This document shows positions 34,194 through 41,637 of a DNA stretch of 56,596 nucleotides, in pieces (the first letter of the stretch is position 1; every line of letters starts with the position of its first letter). Source of the DNA: JAFASC01 sp036265935 (GTDB lineage Bacteria > Pseudomonadota > Alphaproteobacteria > Rhizobiales > Beijerinckiaceae). The notes beneath the pieces are model-generated. The model was not told where the DNA came from and searched no databases. It was given only the letters and a program-made list of their open reading frames with translations. The stretch spans positions 1-56,596 of the forward strand of contig DATAOB010000013.1 in the NCBI GenBank assembly GCA_036265935.1. The letters are read 5' to 3'. The translations under genes and the position numbers were made by a program.

Positions 34194-35686
34194 GTGGATA
34201 ACATTCAGGTAGACATGTTTGATGTTCAACTTGGCGCCGCTATCCTCCTCCAGTTCCGAAACGCTCATGGCGAAGTGATCCGCGTGCTCGCGGATGCTGG
34301 TGTCGATCCGACCAGCAAGTACAAGCAAGATCACATTTTGATGCCGGTAAAGAACGCTATGCGGGACTTCGATGCTCGGGATTCGCATCTCGACTTCTCA
34401 TCGGAACTCATTACGACGCCGATCATCTAGAAGGCTTCGTCCCGATCATAAATGACATGAGTATAGACATAACCGAAGCATGGCTGCCTCCGGTCGCAAA
34501 TGACACGCAAGCCCACATGATCGATGATCCGCTTGATGAGCGTAATCTCCTCCCTCTGCAGTTCGCAGCTGACAAAGGCGACCAGGTTGTAAAGGAGTAT
34601 TTCCGCTCGAAGCGCAAAGATTACAGCTATCTTACAAGAATGCAGTCACAGGCCGAGAAAGCGTTCGAGGTGGAGGAAATTAGAGGAAATAGTCGTCGAG
34701 AGTTTCGGAAAGGGATATCGACTTCGAAGAACACGGGTGGGAAGACCAATTGCGGTGGTTCGTAGCCGAGCTCGATCATGTCAAAGGAATTTTAGGAGAA
34801 GCATCGCAGACACACGCTGATGAGACGATTATCGTGCCTGCGCCCCCGCCCAGGTCGGCGTTTTCGAACGAGGAGCTGGTTTTTTGATTGGGCCTACGAA
34901 GATAACGGGTTATCAGGATGCGGTTAATTCAGGATCGCTGTATAGGGTCGTTCAAGCCCTCCGCAACCGCAAAATACCAATCTCATGTGTATTATCAAAA
35001 ACGGGACGCCCCGCAGGTTTGTATGGTTTCGGCCTTCGAAAAGCTTCATTGAGGGCCCCCATTGATCCGATGGTCCCGAGCTCAAGCTGCTCGGCCCATC
35101 GCAGGCGTTGGTAAAAAAACACTGGGATCGGCTTTCGGTGGGCAGTTACGCCATGCTGATGTTTAGCCAGTTACTTCCAACGAAGAGCATCACTCCAAGC
35201 AATCAACTGAGCTACGTCGCCCGCTTCCAATTTGAGGAGCAAGGTCTTTTAGTGTCGGGAGACGCGGGTTGCGTCGACTTTTCTCCTAGCCGCGGGAACA
35301 AGTTTTACAAAGATCTTTTGAATGCACCCTTGCCTCTCCACGTAATCCAAGTCGCGCACCATGGCGGCAACAATGCAAAATTCTACAACGTCCTCCTGAA
35401 GGCCAAGTACGACGAACAAAGCGCTGAATCGTTTCTCCTGCTTTCTCACGCCTCCAATGATGGGCATCGGCCTTCAGACATATTTGGGCAGTTTGTCGCG
35501 AACTTGCGTAAAGATGTGGACAACGTGCAGATTCTATTCACGGGGGTTCCGCGCAAGAAATACGTGAAGGACTTTAGAACGCTTATTGCTCAGCGCACCG
35601 AGCCGCGCATGCCCGCTGGTGACATCAGGTTAAGCTTTGATGGGCATAATTGGAAGGTAAGAAAACACGCCATAGAAGTGTTGTGA
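34194..35686 (+). pseudogene. ComEC/Rec2-like metallo-beta-lactamase-fold protein, multiply frameshifted
   Basis: It starts normally: AAGGAG at 34181-34186, GTG 34194, then NIQVDMFDVQLGAAILLQF. The frame breaks near 34395, and the next frame carries the metal-binding GTHYDADHLEG (HxDxDH) and MSIDITEAWLPPVANDTQ. Further breaks near 34690 (then DIDFEEHGWEDQLRWFVAEL), 34870, 35000 and 35060 lead to the last long frame (MLMFSQLLPTKSITP, GLLVSGDAGCVDF, VIQVAHHGGNNAKF) with the remaining metal ligands. The domain order is that of stand-alone ComEC-type hydrolases of about 490 residues. At least four shifts make it a pseudogene unless read errors are heavy here. GC is lower than the flanks, suggesting import. 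Confidence 0.75.
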
Positions 35687-35705
35687 TATCACCAGCCGCA
35701 CCCGC

Positions 35706-35861
35706 TCACCGCGCCACCTTCTCTTGCGTGAATCCGGCCGCGTCATGCGAAAGACGAAAGATGCCGTCCGCTTCGGCGCTCTTTATGAAACGCGCGGCGT
35801 AGTCGCCGGTCGCGGCGGGGCGCTTCGGCACCACCACGACCACGCCGGTCGCATAGATCAC
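35706..35861 (-). pseudogene. C-terminal fragment, possibly a substrate-binding protein
   Basis: 51 codons from GTG 35861, immediately preceded by a stop, reading YATGVVVVVPKRPAATG, then AARFIKSAEADGIFRLSHD and AGFTQEKVAR. It looks like the tail of a periplasmic solute-binding protein (compare ModA-like ends), but the match is from memory of the pattern only. No N-terminal part is present; repeat R2a begins 30 bp upstream and probably replaced it. Confidence 0.4.
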
Positions 35862-35891
35862 TTGCTTCTAGGGCCAGAAAAATTACGATCC

Positions 35892-36077
35892 TCGTTAGCC
35901 ACTTTCCCGGACGCGCGCAGCGCGATCCGGGACCCAGGAGCAAACGCTTCTCGCGTGGCAGGCGCAGACGCATTGCCCTGGACCCCGGACCGCCTTCGCC
36001 GTCCGGGAATGTGGGCGCTCCGATTTCATAAAAGCTTAGCGCCCGCCTCCACTCTCCCCCGGAACTCTGCCTAGCAG
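35892..36077. repeat. Palindromic repeat family R2, copy a
   Basis: It begins GTTAGCCACTTTCCCGGACG, has GATCCGGGACCCAGGAGCAA in the left half, and CTGGACCCCGGACCG...GTCCGGGAATGTGGG on the right. It ends with GCCTAGCAGCC, a tail shared with the other R2 copies. The left and right halves are inverted relative to each other, giving a roughly 120-bp imperfect palindrome. Confidence 0.85.
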
Positions 36078-36118
36078 CCGAAATGGGCGAAGTCCGCGAG
36101 GGGTTTTGGCGGCGGCAT
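36071..36118 (-). pseudogene. csaA: csaA 5' fragment (first of three csaA pieces)
   Basis: ATG 36118 with GAGGAG 7 bases upstream reads MPPPKPLADFAHFGC and stops at TAG inside the GCCTAGCAGCC tail of repeat R2a. It parallels the start of the nearby csaA copy (MPASKLIADFTHFEAL). Only the first ~14 codons survive, cut off by the repeat. Confidence 0.55.
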
Positions 36119-36127
36119 CGAATTCTC

Positions 36128-36266
36128 CTCGTTAGCCACATTCCCGGACGCGCCGCGCGCGATCCGGGACCCAAAGCAATGCGCATCTGCTCCTGGACCC
36201 CGTATCGCCTTCGGCGTCCGGGGATGTGGTCGCCCTCGCTCTCCCAAGGAAAGCTGCCTAGCAGCT
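36128..36266. repeat. Palindromic repeat family R2, copy b
   Basis: It starts GTTAGCCACATTCCCGGACG, contains GATCCGGGACCC and CCTGGACCCCG, continues GTCCGGGGATGTGG, and ends GCCTAGCAGC. It is shorter in the centre than copies a and c. Like copy c it lies directly upstream of a csaA start (shared GAATTCTCCTC junction). Confidence 0.85.
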
Positions 36267-36283
36267 GCGGAGAATCTTTTCGC

Positions 36284-36628
36284 CTAAAACAGCGCGACGC
36301 CCAACCTCACCGTCTGCTGCGGCGTCAGGAAGATCGTGTCGCCGTTCTCGCCGGGAACGCCGAGCACGAGCACCTCGGATATTTCCGGCCCCATTTGCCT
36401 CGGCGCGAAATTCACCACCGCAAGGACCTGCTGCCCGATGAGCGCGTCGCGCGGATAGTTGCGGTAAGCGCCGCAGGAAATTTTCGTCCCGATCTCACGC
36501 CCGAAATCCACTGTCATTCAATAGGTCGGCTTCCGTGTTTGCGCGTCTTCGACTTTGACGGTGCGCCCGACGCGGATGTCCAATGCTTCGAAATGCGTGA
36601 AGTCGGCGATGAGTTTTGACGCGGGCAT
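36284..36628 (-). pseudogene. csaA: CsaA-like tRNA-binding protein with in-frame stop
   Basis: From ATG 36628 (GAGGAG upstream): MPASKLIADFTHFEALDIRV, then GRTVKVEDAQTRKPTY, TGA, then MTVDFGREIGTKISCGAYRN and on to FAPRQMGPEISEVLVLGVPG and TPQQTVRLGVALF. The frame is unbroken for 115 codons except the single TGA at 36518-36520, where CsaA proteins usually have Trp (TYWM). It is therefore a TGG-to-TGA nonsense mutation in an otherwise full-length gene. A 77-residue product could start at ATG 36517 but would lack the N-terminal strand. CsaA is a dimeric tRNA-binding, chaperone-like protein. Confidence 0.8.
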
Positions 36629-36637
36629 GGAATTCTC

Positions 36638-36801
36638 CTCGTTAGCCACATTCCCGGACGCGCGAAGCGCGATCCGGGACCCAGGGCAAACGCTTCTCGC
36701 GTGGCAGGCGCAGGCGCATTTGCCCCTGGACCCCGGGTCGCCTGCGGCGCCCGGGGATGTGGGCGCTCCCGCTCTCCCAAGCGCATCTGCCTAGCAGCCG
36801 C
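36638..36801. repeat. Palindromic repeat family R2, copy c
   Basis: The fullest copy: GTTAGCCACATTCCCGGACG, the small hairpin GCGCGAAGCGCG, GATCCGGGACCCAGGGCAAA, and the mirror TTTGCCCCTGGACCCCGGG with GCCCGGGGATGTGGG. The tail is CTCCCAAGCGCATCTGCCTA and then GCAGCC. Confidence 0.88.
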
Positions 36802-36840
36802 CGGATGGCGAACGTTTTCATTCGCCCCTGGAGATCACGC

Positions 36841-36951
36841 CTAAAACAGCGCCACCCCTAACCCGACCGTCTGCTGCGGCGTCGCAAGAATCGTCTCGCC
36901 GTTCTCGCCGGCAACGCCAAGAACCAGCACCTCGGATATTTCCCGTCCCAT
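36841..36951 (-). pseudogene. csaA: csaA 3' fragment (third csaA piece)
   Basis: 36 codons read MGREISEVLVLGVAGENGET and then TPQQTVGLGVALF, with the same stop context (CTAAAACAGCG on the plus strand) as the copy ending at 36284. It is a diverged duplicate of the CsaA C-terminus. The joint MGREISEVL fuses an early FGREI-like segment with the late ISEVL segment, suggesting an internal deletion. Confidence 0.65.
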
Positions 36952-36970
36952 TTTTCAAGTCCCGATGCCA

Positions 36971-37131
36971 TGCTTCAAGACGCGCTCCTGCGGAGCGCTC
37001 CTCAGCTTGAGGAACGGGCAAATCCACCCCCCTCATCCTGAGGAGCGCCGAAGGCGCGTCTCGAAGGATGGGAAGACGCGCTTCCCTTTGCTGTGCTTCG
37101 AGACGCTTGCTTCGCAAGCTTAGCATGAGGG
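36971..37131. repeat. Palindromic repeat family R1, copy b (compound)
   Basis: It contains a partial unit (CTTCAAGACGCGCTCC, GCGCTCCTCAGCTTGAGG) followed by a full unit (CCTCATCCTGAGGAGCGCC, GGCGCGTCTCGAAGGATGG, mirrored by CTTCGAGACGCTTGC and GCTTAGCATGAGGGG). It appears to be two R1 units joined head to head. Bases 37132-37247 before ydcF show only another GCCTAGCAGCC tail. Confidence 0.85.
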
Positions 37132-37247
37132 GCCTCCCGCCGCCCCCGCTCTCCCCAGGGCGGGCCGCCTAGCAGCCGCCTGATTTCGCGAGTATTATCA
37201 AGCGCGATGGGGATCACGAAGCGGATGCCAACGCGTCCGGCGCTCCG

Positions 37248-37946
37248 ATGAAGGCTCTGAACTGGCGGACGTTCGGCCGCCGGATGACCCTGATCTGCCT
37301 CGCGGCCGGCACGATTGGGCTCGGCGCCGGCTTCATCTTTTTTGCGAGGCACATCGAGTATTCCGAGCCGGCGGCGCTGCCGCCCGCCGACGGCGTCGTG
37401 GCGCTGACCGGCGGCTCCGAGCGCGTGCTCGACGCCGTCGAGCTGCTCGCCAAGGGCCGCGCGCGGCGGCTGCTCATCACCGGCGTCAACCAGCAGACCT
37501 CGCGCCACGAGATCGCGCGGCTGATGCCGAACTTCCAGCAGCTGTTTAATTGCTGCATCGATCTCGGCCGCGCCGCGCAGAACACCGCCGGCAATGCCGA
37601 CGAGACGCGGCGCTGGGTCGAGGCGAACTCGATCCGCTCGAGCCTGATCGTCGTCACCTCGAACTATCATATGCCGCGCGCCTTGGTCGAATTGCGCAGC
37701 GCGCTGCCGCAATTGCAGCTCATCCCCTATCCCGTGGTGAGCGATCGCCTGCGCAACAGCGATTGGAAGAGCGACGGCCACGTCGCCAAGCTGCTCGCGA
37801 TCGAGTACGTGAAATATCTCGCCGCGATCGTGCGCACGCGGGTGATGCCGTCGGCAAGCGCAGGTGGCGCCGACGTGATGACGGCGTCGCGGCTTTCGTC
37901 GCGCGCGTTCGACGTGCCGCGCGCTACCGCCGCCGCGACCCGCTGA
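37248..37946 (+). CDS. YdcF/SanA-like DUF218 envelope protein
   Basis: 232 residues with an N-terminal membrane anchor (MTLICLAAGTIGLGAGFIFFA, about 13-33) and a DUF218 domain. DGVVALTGGSERVLDAVELL, RRLLITGVNQQTSRHEIARL, NTAGNADETRRWVE and IVVTSNYHMPRALVEL match the Rossmann-like fold and the conserved TSxxHxxRA motif (here TSNYHMPRA). Members are linked to envelope permeability, but the biochemical function is unsettled. In Hyphomicrobiales this gene normally follows ftsX and precedes plsC. Here it keeps plsC but is parted from ftsX by the island. Confidence 0.88.
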   Translation: MKALNWRTFGRRMTLICLAAGTIGLGAGFIFFARHIEYSEPAALPPADGVVALTGGSERVLDAVELLAKGRARRLLITGVNQQTSRHEIARLMPNFQQLFNCCIDLGRAAQNTAGNADETRRWVEANSIRSSLIVVTSNYHMPRALVELRSALPQLQLIPYPVVSDRLRNSDWKSDGHVAKLLAIEYVKYLAAIVRTRVMPSASAGGADVMTASRLSSRAFDVPRATAAATR

Positions 37947-37963
37947 CCGCGCGGCGTTCGCGC

Positions 37964-38734
37964 ATGATTTTCATCCGCTCAGCCTTGTTCAATCTTCTAT
38001 TTTACTTGAACACGATCGTGTTGATGATCGTCGGCCTGCCGACGCTGCTTTTCGGCCGGCATGCGGTGCTGCGGCTCGCGCGCACCTGGGCGCGCGCATC
38101 GCTTTGGCTGCTCGGCGCGATCTGCGGCACGCGCACCGAGTTTCGCGGCGTCGACAACATACCGAAAGGCGCGCTCCTCATCGCACCAAAGCATCAGTCT
38201 TTTTGGGAGACGTTCGCGCTCACCCTGTACTTCGACGATTTCGCTTACGTGTTGAAGCGCGAGCTCACCTACATTCCGTTCTTCGGCTGGTATCTCTTGC
38301 GCGCGGAACAGATCGCGATCGACCGCGCCAACGGGCAAACCGCGCTGCGGCAGCTCACGACGAAAGCCAAAGCGCTGTTTGCGGAAGGCCGGCAATTGTT
38401 CATCTTCCCGGAGGGGACGCGGCGGCCGCCGGGCGCGCCGGCGGCTTACAAAGCCGGCGCGGCCTACGTCTACGACAAGACCGGCGTGCCCTGCCTGCCG
38501 GTTGCGCTCAATGCCGGCCTGTTCTGGCCGCGCCGGCGGTTTCTGCGCTTCCCCGGCACGATTTTGGTCGAGTTCCTGCCGCCGATCGCGCCCGGCATGA
38601 AGCGCGAGGCGTTTTTGCGCGAACTTCAGTGGCGCATCGAAACCGCGACCGATAGGCTCATCGCCGAGGCCGCGGGACACGAGCCGCAAGCGGCGGGGCC
38701 CGCCACAAAACCCTCGCCGCGCGATTTGCTCTAA
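37964..38734 (+). CDS. plsC: 1-acyl-sn-glycerol-3-phosphate acyltransferase
   Basis: A 256-residue inner-membrane acyltransferase making phosphatidic acid. An N-terminal hydrophobic segment (ALFNLLFYLNTIVLMIVGL) anchors it. The active-site block is KHQSFWETFAL: His followed after four residues by Glu, instead of the usual Asp of HX4D. As I recall this is normal in the Rhizobiales PlsC group. Block II RAEQIAIDRANG and block III FPEGTRRPPGA are present. I chose ATG 37964, 17 bp after ydcF; the longer frame from 37550 is an out-of-frame read of ydcF. Confidence 0.92.
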   Translation: MIFIRSALFNLLFYLNTIVLMIVGLPTLLFGRHAVLRLARTWARASLWLLGAICGTRTEFRGVDNIPKGALLIAPKHQSFWETFALTLYFDDFAYVLKRELTYIPFFGWYLLRAEQIAIDRANGQTALRQLTTKAKALFAEGRQLFIFPEGTRRPPGAPAAYKAGAAYVYDKTGVPCLPVALNAGLFWPRRRFLRFPGTILVEFLPPIAPGMKREAFLRELQWRIETATDRLIAEAAGHEPQAAGPATKPSPRDLL

Positions 38735-38796
38735 GCGCCGCATGGAACGGCGGTCGGCCGCGTTGGTTTCTTTCCGGCTTTGAGCAAGGCGAGAGC

Positions 38797-40584
38797 GTGA
38801 CGGTCCCGCAAGTCGAAATCTTCGCGATCGTCGGCATCATGCTGACGCTCTTCATGTGGGATCGCCTGCGCCACGACCTCGTCGCCTGCCTGGCGCTGCT
38901 GGCAACGATCGCGACCGGCATCATGCCGCCGGCGAAGGCCTTCTCCGGCTTCTCCAATCCGGTCATCATCCTCATCGCCTCGACGCTTGTTCTCGGCCGC
39001 GCCATCGGCAATTCCGGAATTTTGGGCGGCGTGTTGCGGCACTTTCTGAAGCGCGTGCGCTCGCCGTCGTTGCAGATCGGCACGCTGACATTCGGCGTGA
39101 CAGTCCTTTCCGCCTTCATGAAGAATGTCGGCGCGCTCGGCATTTTTATCCCGCTGTCGATGGAGGCGGCGCGCCGCATCAAGCAGCCGGCGTCGATCTA
39201 TCTTATGCCGCTCGCCTTCGGCTCGTTGATCGGCGGCTGCATCACGCAGATCGGCACGTCGCCGAACCTCTTGATTTCGACAATCCGGGCGGAGACGCTC
39301 GGCCGGCCCTACCAGCTGTTCGACTTTGCGCCTGTAGGGGCGCCGCTGGCACTGCTGTCGGTGATCTTCCTGTCCTTCGGCTGGCGCCTGCTGCCGCGCC
39401 ACCGCAAGGGCCAGCGCAATGTCGGGCACGCGTTCGAGGTCGAGCGCTACACGACCGAGCTGATGATTCCCGAAGCTTCGCCGGTCGTCGGGCAAAGCGT
39501 GCGCGAGCTCGAAGCGCTGAGCGACGGCGAGCTCGTCGTCAGCTCGATCGTGCGTCCCGACGAGGACGACGAGCGCCATTTCGTCCCCGGCCCGCAAACG
39601 CGGCTTGCCGCCGGCGACATTTTGAGCGTGCAGGCGGAGCCCGCCGCGGTGAAGGCGGTCATCAACGCAGGCGGCCTCGAACTCGCCGCTTCGAAAGAGC
39701 TAAAGCCGCCGCTGCGTGCCAGCGACGATCTCGAAATCGTCGAAGCGGTGGTGATGCCGCAATCGCGGCTCGTCGGACAGAACGCGCGCCGCCTGCAATT
39801 GCGCCGCCGCTTCGAGGTAAGCCTGCTGGCGGTGAGCCGCGCCGGACGACCGGTCACGAGCCGGCTCATGTCGCATACGTTCCAGCCCGGCGACGTCATG
39901 GCCCTGCAGGGCTGGGCGCAAGGCCTGCACGAGACGATCGGCGATCTCGGCTGCCTGCCGCTCGCCGATCGCAGCCTGCAGCTGTCGCGGCGTCCGGCGC
40001 GGTTCATCCCGCTCGTTCTGCTCGTTGCTGCGATGCTGATCGTTCTGTTCAAGTTGCGCAGCGTCGAGGAGACGTTTTTCGGCGCCGCCGTTCTGTGCAT
40101 CGCGCTGCGCCAGATCAGCCTCAAAGAAGCTTACGAAGCCATCGATTGGCCGATCATCGTCATGCTCGGGGCGCTGATTCCGGTCGGCGAAATGCTGATG
40201 GAAACCGGCGCCGCCAACCTCATTGCCGACTTCCTCGGGCGCGTGGCGCAACAGCTGCCCGGCCTCATCGCTCTCGGCCTGGTGCTGACCGCCGCCATGC
40301 TGGCGGCGCCGCTCCTCCATCACGCCGCGGCGGTTCTCGTCATGGGGCCGATCGCCGCCGCCGTCTCGCGCAAGCTCGGGTTCAATGCGGACCCGTTCCT
40401 GATGGCCGTCGCGCTCGGCGCCGGCTGCGACTTCCTCACCCCGATCGGGCACCAGAACAACATGCTGGTCATGGGACCGGGCGGCTACCGCTTCAGCGAT
40501 TACTGGAAGCTCGGGCTGCCGCTGTCACTGCTCGTGATCTTCGCCGGCACGCCGCTCATCGCGTTCTTCTGGCCGTTGCACTGA
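38797..40584 (+). CDS. SLC13/DASS-type transporter with two RCK_C domains
   Basis: A 595-residue inner-membrane permease. Two membrane halves flank a cytoplasmic pair of TrkA-C (RCK_C) domains (about 210-295 and 305-390; ERYTTELMIPEASPVVGQSV and DDLEIVEAVVMPQSRLVGQN). The first half shows SGFSNPVIILIASTLVLGRA and GGCITQIGTSPNLLIST (SNT-like substrate loop). The second has HHAAAVLVMGPIAAAVSRKL and GAGCDFLTPIGHQNNMLVMG. Proteins of this build carry dicarboxylates, sulfate or similar anions; the substrate is not evident. Start GTG 38797. A 784-residue frame in another register (38856-41210) is a GC artefact. Confidence 0.9.
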   Translation: MTVPQVEIFAIVGIMLTLFMWDRLRHDLVACLALLATIATGIMPPAKAFSGFSNPVIILIASTLVLGRAIGNSGILGGVLRHFLKRVRSPSLQIGTLTFGVTVLSAFMKNVGALGIFIPLSMEAARRIKQPASIYLMPLAFGSLIGGCITQIGTSPNLLISTIRAETLGRPYQLFDFAPVGAPLALLSVIFLSFGWRLLPRHRKGQRNVGHAFEVERYTTELMIPEASPVVGQSVRELEALSDGELVVSSIVRPDEDDERHFVPGPQTRLAAGDILSVQAEPAAVKAVINAGGLELAASKELKPPLRASDDLEIVEAVVMPQSRLVGQNARRLQLRRRFEVSLLAVSRAGRPVTSRLMSHTFQPGDVMALQGWAQGLHETIGDLGCLPLADRSLQLSRRPARFIPLVLLVAAMLIVLFKLRSVEETFFGAAVLCIALRQISLKEAYEAIDWPIIVMLGALIPVGEMLMETGAANLIADFLGRVAQQLPGLIALGLVLTAAMLAAPLLHHAAAVLVMGPIAAAVSRKLGFNADPFLMAVALGAGCDFLTPIGHQNNMLVMGPGGYRFSDYWKLGLPLSLLVIFAGTPLIAFFWPLH

Positions 40585-40668
40585 GATCACCGCCGCCGGT
40601 CAAGCGGAACAAAATAGTCACGCCTGGGTTCTGGACTCGATCCCAGCAAAGCGAAAGGAGGACCGGTC

Positions 40669-41142
40669 GTGAGGAAGATGACCGTTACGCTCGCAGTTTT
40701 TGTCAGCGGATTTGCATTATCCACGTTGGGCTCGGCTCAGACGCCGACGACGCCGCCGCCCGCTTCGCCAAGTGCGCCCCCGACCGCGCCCAACGCGGCG
40801 ATGCCGTCACCGACCGTGCCGATGCCGACCAATTCTCCCGCGGTCCCCTCGCCAGCGACGCAATGGCTCGCATCGAACGTCTACAACGCGAGCGTCTACG
40901 ACAAGAACGAGCAGAAGATCGGCGATTTGACAGACCTGATCATCGAGAAGGACGGACATATCAAATCGGCGATCATCGGCGTCGGCGGCTTCCTCGGCGT
41001 CGGCCAGAAAGACGTCGAAATTCCGTTTACCGATCTCAAGATGATGACGCGCAACAACAAGAATTGGCTGGCCCTCGACCGCACCAAGGACCAGCTGCAA
41101 AACGCGCCGACCTTCGACAAGAGCAGCCTAAAGCTTCCCTGA
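40669..41142 (+). CDS. Secreted PRC-barrel domain protein
   Basis: 157 residues with a signal peptide (MTVTLAVFVSGFALSTLGSA, cleavage near SAQ-T), a Pro/Ala/Thr-rich linker (about 25-65), and a PRC-barrel domain (NVYNASVYDKNEQKIGDL, DLIIEKDGHIKSAIIGVGGF, KDVEIPFTDLKMMTRN). It is probably periplasmic. GTG 40669 has AGGAGG about 9 bases upstream. A near-consensus EcfG promoter (GGAAC 40606-40610, 16 bases, GGTT 40627-40630) lies 39 bp before the start; the first -10 base differs from CGTT. It is related to, but distinct from, the PRC-barrel gene at 19152. Confidence 0.88.
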   Translation: MRKMTVTLAVFVSGFALSTLGSAQTPTTPPPASPSAPPTAPNAAMPSPTVPMPTNSPAVPSPATQWLASNVYNASVYDKNEQKIGDLTDLIIEKDGHIKSAIIGVGGFLGVGQKDVEIPFTDLKMMTRNNKNWLALDRTKDQLQNAPTFDKSSLKLP

Positions 41143-41197
41143 TATTGCCGACGTGCTTAACGCCCGCCTGGGAACGCGCGCTTAACCTTTGTCGCGC

Positions 41198-41410
41198 CTA
41201 TTGCTTTTGAAGCTTCCGATCGAGCGCTCCGATCAACGTGCAGATGTCTTCCGGAGGCTGCTCGCTCAGCGGGGAATAGAGCTTCTGCAGGCGCGGACCC
41301 AATTGCTGCGCTTCAATCGAGCGTTGATTGCCGCGCGCATCCACCCTCCGCAACGGCCGGTCGCGCGGAATGATCTCAAAGTTCGGGCCGGGTGCATTGC
41401 GGCGGGACAT
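41198..41410 (-). CDS. NepR-like anti-sigma factor
   Basis: 70 residues from ATG 41410 (GTG 41422 would add four). The C-terminal half IEAQQLGPRLQKLYSPLSEQ and then PPEDICTLIGALDRKL follows the NepR pattern: I-x-x-x-(I/L)G-x-x-L-x-x-LY, a polar turn with P, then a second helix ending LD. NepR binds and silences sigma-EcfG until phosphorylated PhyR removes it. A perfect EcfG-type promoter points at this gene from 41517-41541, as is typical for autoregulated nepR, and an HWE kinase gene is divergent next to it. Neither ecfG nor phyR is present, so it may be an extra NepR paralog. Confidence 0.65.
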   Translation of the reverse strand: MSRRNAPGPNFEIIPRDRPLRRVDARGNQRSIEAQQLGPRLQKLYSPLSEQPPEDICTLIGALDRKLQKQ

Positions 41411-41516
41411 GAAGGTTTTCACAAGGTTTGCTCAGGCAATCGAGTAAGCGCAAAGCCACGGGGCAATCTGCACAGGATGGTTACGTGAGTTCCCTAGCTT
41501 CTGCGGCCGTCACGAA

Positions 41517-41541
41517 AACGCCGCATTTCACCATTCGTTCC
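41517..41541 (-). promoter_or_regulatory. EcfG-type general stress promoter upstream of nepR-like gene
   Basis: On the minus strand GGAAC (41541-41537), 16 bases, then CGTT (41520-41517): a perfect consensus. It lies 107 bp before the nepR-like ATG, in the intergenic region shared with the divergent HWE kinase gene. Confidence 0.8.
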
Positions 41542-41637
41542 GTCTCGGCTTTGGCATTTGTGAGTTTGCACACAGCTCGGCACGGGCTCGCCATCTACCT
41601 TCAGACGAGATAGCTTAGCATTAAAGCAACTTCGCGG

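Noticed and set aside
36518..36520. TGA in csaA as evidence for TGA read as Trp or selenocysteine
   Set aside because: Many genes here end in TGA (infB, truB, pyrD), and no selenocysteine insertion structure is apparent. A simple nonsense mutation is sufficient.
35892..37131. Repeat array considered as a CRISPR
   Set aside because: The units are 110-185 bp imperfect palindromes without short constant repeats or regular spacers, and no cas genes are present.
37964..38734. HX4E in PlsC as a broken active site
   Set aside because: The His-x4-Glu form is what I recall for this Rhizobiales PlsC group, and the other acyltransferase blocks are intact.
38856..41210. A 784-codon plus-strand frame over the SLC13 and PRC-barrel genes
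   Set aside because: Its translation is Arg/Ala/Gly-rich low complexity and spans two well-supported genes in another frame.
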